Assembly: GCA_025769875.1 (NCBI GenBank)
Contig: JAGFNK010000138.1
Span: 1 to 64,000, forward strand
DNA length: 64,000 nucleotides
Direction of reading: 5' to 3'
Origin: Russula earlei
Lineage: Eukaryota; Basidiomycota; Agaricomycetes; Russulales; Russulaceae
Part shown: in pieces, positions 55,016 through 63,537 of the stretch
Layout of the letters: the number at the start of each line of letters is the position of its first letter
Position numbering within the stretch: the stretch's first letter is position 1
Made by a program: the position numbers and the translations under genes
The notes under the pieces: model-generated
The model's input: only the letters and a program-made list of their open reading frames with translations
Databases searched by the model: none
What the model was told of the DNA's origin: nothing

Positions 55016-55635
55016 TGTTACGGTGTCGTGGCCATAAGAGCATTAGCTCAGGTTCAGTGGGGCCAAGTCCCTGTGACTTGGTTCAGGGGTTCAATGGGGC
55101 CGGCTCTGAGAGACCGGATCAAAGGTTTAGCATCTCAAGGCTGAGTCAGACAATGACTCAGTCCGCAGACAGAGTTGATCTCCTGGTTTCACAGAAGAGG
55201 AGGACGATGAGAGAGAGGCAGAGGAGGAAGAGGAACACAAGGGTTCCTTGAGGTGTGCTTAGGTCAAGCAGAATATAGGCCAGCACAAGCAAGTTGTGAT
55301 TGAGAGAGTATACAGGGCAAGGGATGCGACAGGAAATGGGACAAAGCTAAGCTTGGGGCATTCCCCAGCTTCTACAGGTGCTTAAATTCTGTATCTAGCG
55401 AGGCTGTACAGTACCATATGCAGAACAATAGATAACACTAAGCCAGTAGCAAAAGGGGCTTGAACAATAGATGAAACAATAGATGAAACACGAGAGGCGA
55501 AACAATAAGAGACCATCAGTATCAAGGGGTAGGATGGTAGGTAAGGAAACAAGGGTGACAGGAGAGAACAATAGTAGAAGTAAAACAATAACAGAAGGGG
55601 TTAGAGATGAACTGACAAGGGGGTAATTCATGACA
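55016..55635 (-). repeat. 5' LTR of A3, inverted
   Basis: 620 bp; minus strand begins TGTCATGAATTACCCCC and ends CACCGTAACA. AAGCTAAGCTT at 55343-55353 (plus) is the self-primer, complementary to the site at 55004-55014. Right flank AAGAT; the partner duplication is lost with the 3' end of A3. Confidence 0.9.
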
Positions 55636-55755
55636 AAGATCCCCAAATCTCATGAGAACTCATCGTCTCACTCAACTCTGCTGCACTTGTCTCACATGTG
55701 AATGGATTTGTCAGCAACACCACCCCCAGTTGGTGACAAGTTTTCTGAATTGTAA
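55636..55755. other. Remnant of an outer MITE or unassigned sequence
   Basis: No coding similarity. Because the sequence after MITE 1 (56310-56485) ends in a diverged MITE terminus, this stretch is probably the interior of the same outer MITE, into which both A3 and MITE 1 inserted. Its own left terminus is not present. Confidence 0.45.
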
Positions 55756-56309
55756 GGCCCCTTTTACCAACCAAGAATTCTTGAATCTTGAACTTGAACT
55801 TGGATTTCAGGATTTTCCAGAAGTGATGGGAATGACAGGTGTGATGTAAGTGACATAATAAACTAATATGAGTCTATTTCAAATATGAGTTATTTTTCGG
55901 TGTGATTTGCTGGGTTTATATGTGATATGTAAAATATTTTTTCTAACCCTTCCTTCCACTCCTTCCAAGTGGGGTATTGCAAGCATGTCATTTAGGCAGA
56001 ATATGTGTCACCAATGTGTGGGTGCACATCTTTGTGCAAATTTTGTATGTGCAGCTCTGGTGAAAATGGGGCTGCAAGCACCCAGATGTTGAGCTCAAGT
56101 TGGACTGCTCAACTCTGAGTTTGATGCTGACACATCATGTGTAACCCCATATATGCAAATATGCAAATGACAACAGAAAAAAATGCATATTAATTTATTA
56201 TATACATTATATCACTTACATCACTCCTGTCACTCCTGTCACTCCCGGAAAATCCCAAAATCCAAGTTCAAGTTCAAGATTCAAGAATTCTTGGTTGGTA
56301 AAAGGGGCC
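55756..56309. mobile_element. MITE 1 with about 110-bp terminal inverted repeats
   Basis: 554 bp. The ends GGCCCCTTTTACCAACCAAG (left) and its reverse complement (right) are perfect for the first 50 bp or so, and similarity continues inward to about 110 bp with small indels. TAA flanks both ends (55753-55755, 56310-56312), the 3-bp target type of PIF/Harbinger elements. No transposase inside; it could fold into one long hairpin. Confidence 0.8.
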
Positions 56310-56485
56310 TAAAGATGTTCAAACACCACTCTGCTGACAAAGTCCAATAGCCCAGATTTGGGATGTCACATCATGCAAAATTCCAATGACTTTCATCACA
56401 CCTGTGACTCCTGTCACCCCTGGCTAATCCCAAAATTCAAGTTCCAAGTTCAAGTTTCAAGAAATCTTGGTTGCTGTAAGGGGCC
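56310..56485. mobile_element. MITE 2, right end fragment
   Basis: The last 90 bp are a diverged copy of the MITE 1 right terminus (ACTCCTGTCACCCCTGGCTAA.. to GTAAGGGGCC), ending at 56485 and followed by TTA. The next sequence is LTR E, whose intact copies read CTC-TTACTCATCA here, so MITE 2 inserted at the TTA of an LTR E. Confidence 0.65.
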
Positions 56486-56624
56486 TTACTCATCATCTAG
56501 GGCCTCCTTACTCAGCAGCTTACTGAGCATGACTGAGCATGCTCACTAAGCATTCCACAATGCCTTACTCATCACCTATTGTGTTTGATAACAAGGTTAT
56601 GACTTGTTCTCTATTTAGTAGTTC
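56486..56624 (+). repeat. LTR E fragment hosting element I
   Basis: Matches about 10355-10495 of the plus-oriented E copy, including the TGAGCATGCTC palindrome block and CAAGGTTATGACTTGTTCTC. Element I begins at 56625 after AGTTC. The remainder should lie beyond element I, outside the window. Confidence 0.85.
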
Positions 56625-57119
56625 TGTCACCGACTGGGGGCGGTGTCGCTGACAAATCGGTTCACGTGCGAGATGAGCGCAGCGAGTCGAGCGAGACACT
56701 AAGTCCTCGCAAGTTTCGGGGATCTCGGAGACGATATTGCCAAGGCAAATATGTTCCGCGGAGAAGGGAAACTACGAATAAGTCTTCGCGTTGAGAAGAC
56801 TTATGAGTAGTAGGAATTTCAGACGAGATGCTTGATGTCTTGCAAGCCTACAAGTCCTGAAGCAAGAAAACCAGTGATATTTCACAGGAGAACAAGCTTA
56901 GGGCTTGTCCTCGTCAATCAGCAGTCTTATATACATGTTAGATACTATATCAAATAGTATTCATGAGGTAGAGGCGAGGCGATCGAACTGGAACACGCGG
57001 GAAACGTCTGGTATGTGCGAGGCTTATAAAAGAGTCATGAAACACGAGAGAAACTTGAGGCACGTCCGGGTAGGCTTGTCCGGTTGCCGGTCCGGTCCGA
57101 TGTACCAGTTCTTGTGACA
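56625..57119 (-). repeat. 3' LTR of element I
   Basis: 495 bp, TGTCACCGACTGG..CTTGTGACA. Promoter on the minus strand TGTATATAAGAC near 56930, then AAGCTTGTTCTC. Confidence 0.93.
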
Positions 57120-57120
57120 T

Positions 57121-57139
57121 TACCCCCTTGTTAAGGTCT
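57121..57139 (-). promoter_or_regulatory. 3' polypurine tract of element I
   Basis: Plus strand TACCCCCTTGTTAAGGTCT next to the LTR; the minus strand is the purine-rich AACAAGGGGGTA. The identical 19 nt recur in pol at 59787-59805. Confidence 0.65.
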
Positions 57140-58394
57140 ATCCTGTATAGGGGTAAACGTTCGAGACGCAGCGATGGGTGTGATAGTGGAGTTGGTCTCT
57201 TGGAACTCGACATATTTTGTGTACTTTGCAGCGTCGATGAGGAGTTCTGCAGAGGTCTGCCTTGTGTCCATGGCGGTTGCAGAGAACGCAGGTAGTGATT
57301 TTGGGGCAATCGACGGTGTCATGTCCCCCGTCGAGACACCAAGAGCATTTGTCAGAAATATGGGGGGAGAATTGGTACCAAGGGTCCATGATCGCCTCTT
57401 TGGCATCCTTATGCTCCTGTTCGGTTAGTTGTGGCATAGATTGGAACAGGATTCTAGGTTCAAGTCGGGTCTTGGCGTTGGCTCTGGCCAATTTGACCTC
57501 ACTGTCTCAGATTTCCCACAGCATGTCGTGGTAGCGTCCTCTAGCCGTTACAAGTTGATTAGCCATTTGTCGTGCTTTTTTGATGGCGAATCGATATCGA
57601 AGAACTTCGGCTTCAAGGGATAAATCCTGTTCGAAAGTGAGGGCTTCATTGACGGCCTTAGTATGTCTAAGCCCTTCTTGGAATAGGAAGGCGTCTTTTG
57701 TGGTAAGGAGGGGACGAGGGTAGGGGTCGGCACGAGCTCGGATCGAGATTCGATGAGTAGGACATCCAGGTCCGTACGTAGCAGTGACGGATGGGAAACC
57801 ATTGGGCAGATCTGGTAGAATGAATCATGGGGGAATCGTATCGTCCTCATTACCAGGGTCGGGGATCAGTATGTCAAGTCCCAAGGTTCCCTCCATCCAG
57901 TTGTCACCTAGTTCGCGTAGTTCAGCCGTAGTATCTGTTCCTGGAGCCACGGGTATTGTATAGGCTGGTGGGGGGGTGTCGTTATTTCGTGGGGGTATGG
58001 GAACAAAGTTTTCATTGAGGAGTACCAAGTTAATTGGTTGTTGAGGGATGGGTGTGTCGAGCCGAGGAGGGATGGAGATAGGGTCAGGAGAGGGGGAGCG
58101 AACGTGATAGGACGGGCTGTGGGCAACTGGGGAGTCAGTTCCTCTAGTGGGGGAGCGGTTGCCGAAGGCTCGCAGTATGGTGGGTAGAGTCTCTTCGTGC
58201 CAAAGTTCTTGGGCTTGTGCTATCATTGCTGCGTGTCGTGCTGCACGTTGTATTAGGAGTCGAGCATTGATAGTCACGGCTGTAGATGGAGATGGTTCTC
58301 TAGAAATTGGTAGAGGAACAAGAGCTGGAGAGTGTGGGGGAGTAGGGACGAGGGTAGCGGAAGAGGTAGTGGGTGAGTTGACGTTGGAGGACAT
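57138..58394 (-). pseudogene. Element I 3' ORF: helical segment plus two zinc knuckles
   Basis: One frame of about 418 codons, beginning MSSNVNSPTTSSATLVPTPP 55 nt after the pol stop and in the same frame as pol. Parts: S/P-rich N-terminus; helix LIQRAARHAAMIAQAQELW; P-rich linker; WMEGTLGLDILIPD; a long helical stretch (NEALTFEQDLSLEAEVLRYR; ARQMANQLVTARGRYHDML); and tandem knuckles CSWCLDGGHDTVDC and CVLCNRHGHKADLC followed by further Cys/His residues to TG-stop. Two TGA stops (57825-57827 and at about 57490) replace CGA; the I2 copy has Arg at the second. No family recognised. The layout matches the extension in family A. Likely a nucleic-acid-binding accessory protein (inference). Confidence 0.75.
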
Positions 58395-59786
58395 GTTGGA
58401 ATGAGGGGAATGGAGTAGTGAAGAGTGTTGATGGGGATTGGTGGTCTTTTATGTGTTGGGTCGTCCAGCCGTAGCGGAGTAGAATTCTTTGAGGAGTCTG
58501 GGGGCGTTGAGGTCGTGATGGTCGACCCAAGAGTCATCTGATGATGGGTAGCCTTTCCAGTGTACGAGGTATTGGAGTTTACGTGTTCGCCCAAACCTTC
58601 TGGCATCTAGAATGGCCTCAATCTCATATTCTTCTTCGTTATCGATGATCGGGGGAGGTCGTGTGAATGGTGTGCCATATTCTTCTGTTTCTATATATGG
58701 TAGGAGTAGATTGACATGGAAGACATCGTGTATTTTCATGGATGACGGAAGTTGGAGTTGGTAGGCGACTTTGGAAATCTTTTTTATGATGGGAAAGGGT
58801 CCGTAATGTTTTGGGGTTAGCTTGCGGTTTCCTCATGTTTTGAGGTTCTTGCTTTCTAGCCATATGAGGGTCCCTTCTTTCATTTCCGGGTTATCAGGTC
58901 TGGAGGGTTGTTGTTTATGTTCCAAAAGTTGTTGTGCGTTGCATCTAGATTGTTCTAGTTCTCTGAGTCGATCGGTTGAGGCGGGAACGTTGTTGTCCTC
59001 GAGGTTTATGTTAATTTGGGGTTTGAATCCCATGAGGAGTTTGTGTGGTGATCGTCGTGATGTTTCATGTTTCCACGAGTTATGTGCATATTCTGCGATA
59101 GGAAGTAATTTTGCCCAGGAGTGTGGATGGGTTGCGGTCCAGGGTCTCAAGTATTGTTCTAGCCAGGCGTTCATTCTTTCGGTTTGTCCGTCGGTTTGAG
59201 GGTGAAATGCAGTGGACATGTTTTGTTTGATGTCTAGGCTTTTGCATAATGCTTTGGAGAAGTTTGATGCGAATCGGGGGTCTCTATCAGATATGATTCT
59301 TTTAGGGACACCAAACCAAGGCACGAGGTGTTTCAGATATTCGTGCGCGACACCTGTTCCATCGATCGTTTTGTTACATGGGATAAATTTGGTCACTTTA
59401 GAACATCCTTGATCGACAATGGTGAGGATGCTATCGAATCCCTCTGATCTTGGCAAATCAGTGATGAGGTCCATCGATACGTATTGGAAGGGGCCTTGTT
59501 CGACATGTGTGTCGAGTGGGAAGGCTGTTGCTTTCTTTCTTGGTAAATTAGTTTTGGATTCTTGGCATTTGGCGCAGCCTTTTACATATTGCTCTACAAA
59601 TTGTCGTAGTTTGGGTCCTTCATAGTGTTGTTTGACCAGGTCCCATGTGTTGGCGATTCCGGGGTGTCCTGCAGGTGGGGCATCGTGAAATTGTCGTAGG
59701 ATTTCTCGTCGTTTGTCTAGTTTGTCAGGTAAGTAGATTTTTCGTGTGAATATTTCAGGTGGTAGGAGGGTGGTTTTTTGTTCTTC

Positions 59787-59805
59787 TACCCCCTTGTTAA
59801 GGTCT
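59787..59805 (-). promoter_or_regulatory. Candidate central polypurine tract, element I
   Basis: Exactly the same 19 nt as the 3' polypurine tract, in the same orientation, inside pol between RNase H and integrase (codes for KDLNKGV). Also conserved in I2 (40164-40182). Confidence 0.5.
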
Positions 59806-61759
59806 TTGCGACGAGAAAGTGTGTCGGCAATTGTATTGGTATGTCCCGGGATGTGTTCCATAATTAAGTTAAAGTCTTGCATATATTGCATCCATCTTGC
59901 TTGCCGTCCCGTTAGTTTCTGTGGTTCTTTAAAGTATGTAAGATTTTTGTGGTCTGTCCTTATTCGGACGGGTTTCTCTGCGCCTAAGAAGAATGGTCGG
60001 CCACTTTTGAGGCCAAAGATGACGGCAGCTAGTTCTTTGTCGTGCGCGTCGTAATTTCTTTCTGCGTCCAGTAGTGTTCTTGAATAGAATGCTATGGGAT
60101 GCAGTCCATCTTCATATTCTTGGGAAATAACTGCTCCTATAGCAAATCCTGATGCATCAGTGTCAAGGATAAATTGTTTGGTCCAATCTGGAGTTCGGAG
60201 AACTGGGTAGGATATGCATGTATCTTTTAGTGATTGGAATGCTTGTTGTTCTTTGGGTGTCCATTCCCATTGTTTATTCTTTTTTGTCAGGTCATTGAGT
60301 GGTCTGGCTTTAATCGAGAAATTTGGGATGAAGTTGTGGTAGAAGTTGCAGAATCCGAGGAAGCTTCGAACTTCTTTTAATGTTTTTGGTGTGGGCCAGT
60401 CTCCGATTCCTTTGACTTTTACTGGGTCCATAGTAATTTTTCCTTCGCCAATGATTACTCCCAAGTATTCGACTTTTCTTCTGTGGAATTGACATTTTTC
60501 TGGTTTAAGATATAGGTCGTGTTGTTTCAATTTTGATAGAATGTGGTTAACTTTAGATTTATGTTTCTCTTCGTCATTTTCTGTGGCGATAATGATGTCG
60601 TCCATATAAATCTTCAGCCATCCCTGAGCAAGTTCTTCTTGAAAAATGTCGTCCATCATTGTCTGGAAGGTTGCTGGGGAGTTGGTTAGTCCGAAAAACA
60701 TTACCGTTGGTTCAAATAATCCATCGCTAGTTTTGAAGGCTGCCTTCCATTCGTCTCCTTCCTTAATCCTAATGTTGTTGTAGCCCCATCTGATATCGAA
60801 TTTAGTAAAGAGTTCTTTGCCTGCTAGAGCATGTATCAATTCTGGGATTAAAGGAAGTGGGTAGACATTGGGTATGGTCCATTTATTCAGGTTTCTGTAG
60901 TCTTGTACTGGTCGGAATTTGCCATCCTTCTTTTTAATCAAGAAGAAACCACTTGCGTATGGTGAGTTAGATCTTCTGATTCGCTTTAATCATAGGTTTT
61001 GTTCAAGAAATTTTCCTTGTTCTTCTTTTTCTTTGGGTGAAAGGGGGTATACTCTGCAGTTGATCATCGTAGGGGCGTCAGGTTTAAGATCGATAGCATG
61101 ATCCCATTTTCTTGGTCTGGGGAACCTTTCTGATTTTTGTTCTTCGAAGACTTGGCCGTAAGCATGATATTGGAGAGGGACTATTTGTTGCCAGGTCAGT
61201 TGTTTTGACTGCCCTTGGGCTTCTGCTAATTGTTGGGCGATTGTAGTTTTTCGCAATTGCGTTTGTATCCAGAGTTCGTCACCTTCTTCCCATTGTGCAA
61301 TGTTCTTTATCCACTCTGGTGTTTCTTCGTCTCCGGATAAGGTTATCTTTCCTAATAATGTTCCATTGGTCCAATTGATCTTGGGGTTCGTTGATTTGAG
61401 GAAGGGGTATCCCAAAATCAGATCGTCTTGTCCGATGTCTGCTATAAGGAACTGTTGCTTGCTTTTTTGTCCCAATAGTTTTAACTCCAAGTCCACCGCC
61501 TGAGTGATCTTTCCCAGGCGATTAGAAGTGTTATCGACATTCTTTACCACTCTAGGCGTCAACAGTTTCCGCATTTTTAGTTGAAGTTGTTTGGTCAACT
61601 TGGGGGATATGAAGCATTCAGTTGCTCCGCTGTCGATTAACGCGGTTTTCTTTTCGGCTTTTGAGGTTCCAATGTATATAGTCAAATTGACCTGCATTGA
61701 CTTTCTTTTTGTAGTTTTATGTACATTGGTACCTAAGGCCCGAGCGATCGCTGATATGC

Positions 61760-63502
61760 TCAGGCATCCGAAAAATCCTTTCCCTCGTCGTCGTCGGTTT
61801 CTCCATTCAACATCCTGATAAATTCCTCCCTTTCCTCTTTAGAGAGGGCTTTGGCAGCCTTCGCGACTTTGGCCGTTGCACTTTCTTCAATGATTTCGAC
61901 AACAGAGGATTCGGATGTGGTGGTGGTCACTTCCGCCATGCGTGCGCGTGTCGGTTCGCGTTTGGGTTTCATGGGGCAATCTCTGGCAAGGTGTCCCTGT
62001 TTTGAGCAATGAAAACATCTGCCTTCGGCGCGATGTTTCTCCTTGTCAGCCTCAGTGATCGCTTTGCATGCTGCGCCTGCGCTGGTGTCCATTGCATTTG
62101 GGTCACGTGGTGGAAGGCGTGCGCGTGGTGCGGTAGCGTTGTTGGTGGTGTTGCCGCGCGCACCCCAATTCGAAAGGCGGGCCCAGGGGCGGTTGGTGTT
62201 TGAATTGGTGTTCCTGTTGTGAGTGTTGGCGTGATCGGTGAGGACTGCGCGTTTACGCATCCAGATGCGATGTTGTTTTTGAGCACCGGTCATCCATTCT
62301 AAGAAGGTGGTTGGGTCTTCCTGACTGATGATTGCTTCGACCAATGGTTTGGGAAGGCCACACGCAAACAGGCGCATAACCATGGGATCGTCCGTGTGCA
62401 AGGATCCTCGTCGAGCTAACAATTCAAAATTAGCTATATATTCATCAAGATTATTTTCTTTCATCTTGAGTTCACGGAGTTGGTCTTGTGCGCGTTCGCG
62501 TTCAGCGTAGTCGGTGAATGCTCGTTTGAATTGCTGCTCCATGGCTTGCCAGGCAGTGAGGCCAAAGGGGATCTCATCTGGATCGAGCATGACTTTCTCA
62601 AGCCACTCGTCCATAGCTTCGACCCAACTGTCGACGCGGGGTCCTTCCATCAGTGATAAGAAGTAAGCACACTTCTTAATGGGGTTCTGAGCAATTTTGC
62701 TGTCAAAGTTCATCCTCATGAAACGTCGAAATGCGGTGAGGAATGCGTGAGTGCGTGCGCGATCGCCGTTGAAGGCTTTGGGTGGAATGCCTTCGAGTTT
62801 GCCATTATCCGAGGGGCGTGCGTCGCGGTCGTACGTGGCGTATGCGTCGTAGTCGTCAGGGTCTGGGCTGGGAGGTCGTCTATCACGTCCTCTGAATCCT
62901 TGAAACAATGATGGGCGTGGGTACGCCTGCGCCATTCCGGACGACGCTAACTGCTGGGGTATTTGTGCGGGTGGTTCTTCTGGTTCGTCAGCTGCAACGA
63001 AGAGTTGCGTCGTGGTCTGGGGTTCTTGTTCCATGGGTTCGGCAGGCGCGGGTCTGGGAGTTGGTGCGTGGGACGGGTTCTTTGAGTTTGGAACTGGTTC
63101 TCCTGATTTAGTGAGCTGTTCCATATCAAGACCCTTGAGAGGGTCAGAAATTAGTCCGAGGGCCGGGCGCGCGACACGGTAGGCCTCGAAGTAGTCTTCG
63201 CGGCGTCGGATTTCGAACCACACGCCGTAGAGTGTTCCAAGGCCTACTTTGGCCTTTCTGTAGTAAGCATAGTACCCGGTCCAGGGTACACTGTCTATTC
63301 CCACTCTGAGGAAGTAAGCATTTTCTCTGAAGGCCTCAGGGACAAATGCGTCGTCGAGGTCCGGGTTCAACTTGAAGGGACATTTGAGTTTCTTCAGTCC
63401 TTCTTCTGTGGGTTTTCCTTGTCCTTTGAACCTCCAGTCTCTGGCCATGGAAGTCATTTTCTCAAAATCGTTGTATTCGGGGGTGGATGCGTGTATACGC
63501 AT
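61760..63502 (-). CDS. Element I gag (intact)
   Basis: An uninterrupted 580-codon frame starting MRIHASTPEYNDFEKMTSMA just after the primer site. N-terminal domain with FLRVGIDSVPWTGYYAYYRK and GVWFEIRRREDYFEAYRVAR, an acidic/Pro linker, then the capsid (GIPPKAFNGDRARTHAFLTA; DYAERERAQDQLRELKMKEN; LDEYIANFELLARRG) and zinc knuckle CFHCSKQGHLARDC (residues about 488-501). The C-terminal tail is acidic, ending EGKDFSDA. The ATG is the first in frame after the LTR. GGATTTTT at 61778-61771 (minus) precedes the stop by 9 nt and should direct -1 frameshifting into pol. Confidence 0.94.
   Translation of the reverse strand: MRIHASTPEYNDFEKMTSMARDWRFKGQGKPTEEGLKKLKCPFKLNPDLDDAFVPEAFRENAYFLRVGIDSVPWTGYYAYYRKAKVGLGTLYGVWFEIRRREDYFEAYRVARPALGLISDPLKGLDMEQLTKSGEPVPNSKNPSHAPTPRPAPAEPMEQEPQTTTQLFVAADEPEEPPAQIPQQLASSGMAQAYPRPSLFQGFRGRDRRPPSPDPDDYDAYATYDRDARPSDNGKLEGIPPKAFNGDRARTHAFLTAFRRFMRMNFDSKIAQNPIKKCAYFLSLMEGPRVDSWVEAMDEWLEKVMLDPDEIPFGLTAWQAMEQQFKRAFTDYAERERAQDQLRELKMKENNLDEYIANFELLARRGSLHTDDPMVMRLFACGLPKPLVEAIISQEDPTTFLEWMTGAQKQHRIWMRKRAVLTDHANTHNRNTNSNTNRPWARLSNWGARGNTTNNATAPRARLPPRDPNAMDTSAGAACKAITEADKEKHRAEGRCFHCSKQGHLARDCPMKPKREPTRARMAEVTTTTSESSVVEIIEESATAKVAKAAKALSKEEREEFIRMLNGETDDDEGKDFSDA
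61772..61778 (-). promoter_or_regulatory. Candidate -1 frameshift heptamer, element I
   Basis: The minus strand reads G GAT TTT in the gag phase, followed by TCG GAT GCC TGA. The pol frame is open across the site in the -1 register. Confidence 0.62.
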
Positions 63503-63524
63503 TCGGGGTCAAGGGTTCGAAGGT

Positions 63525-63535
63525 AAGCTTGTTCT
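63525..63535 (-). promoter_or_regulatory. Self-priming primer-binding site, element I
   Basis: The minus strand reads AGAACAAGCTT, 2 nt after the 5' LTR. It is complementary to AAGCTTGTTCT (63802-63812, minus) about 28 nt downstream of the TATATAAG box in the LTR. Confidence 0.7.
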
Positions 63536-63537
63536 AA

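Larger units (their letters stand above)
58449..61778 (-). pseudogene. Element I pol: protease, RT, RNase H, integrase, chromodomain
   Basis: -1 frame after gag. Protease ALIDSGATECFISPK near 61620 and LILGYPFLKSTNPKINW; TGA at about 60987 (CGA); RT with FLIKKKDGKFRPVQDYRNLN, FDIRWGYNNIRIKEGDEWKA, FGLTNSPATFQTMMDDIF and catalytic IYMDDIIIAT near 60600; RNase H LDTDASGFAIGAVISQ and RTDHKNLTYFKE; integrase GHPGIANTWDLVKQHY, CAKCQESKTN, MDLITDLPRSEGFDSI, ISDRDPRFASNF, FHPQTDGQTERMNAWLEQ (D, D, E all present); a TGA at about 58830; GPFPIIKKISKVAYQL; and chromodomain YEIEAILDARRFGRTRKLQY then VHWKGYPSSDDSWV. Natural TAA at 58449-58451. All domains are full length; only two codons separate it from function. 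Confidence 0.93.
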
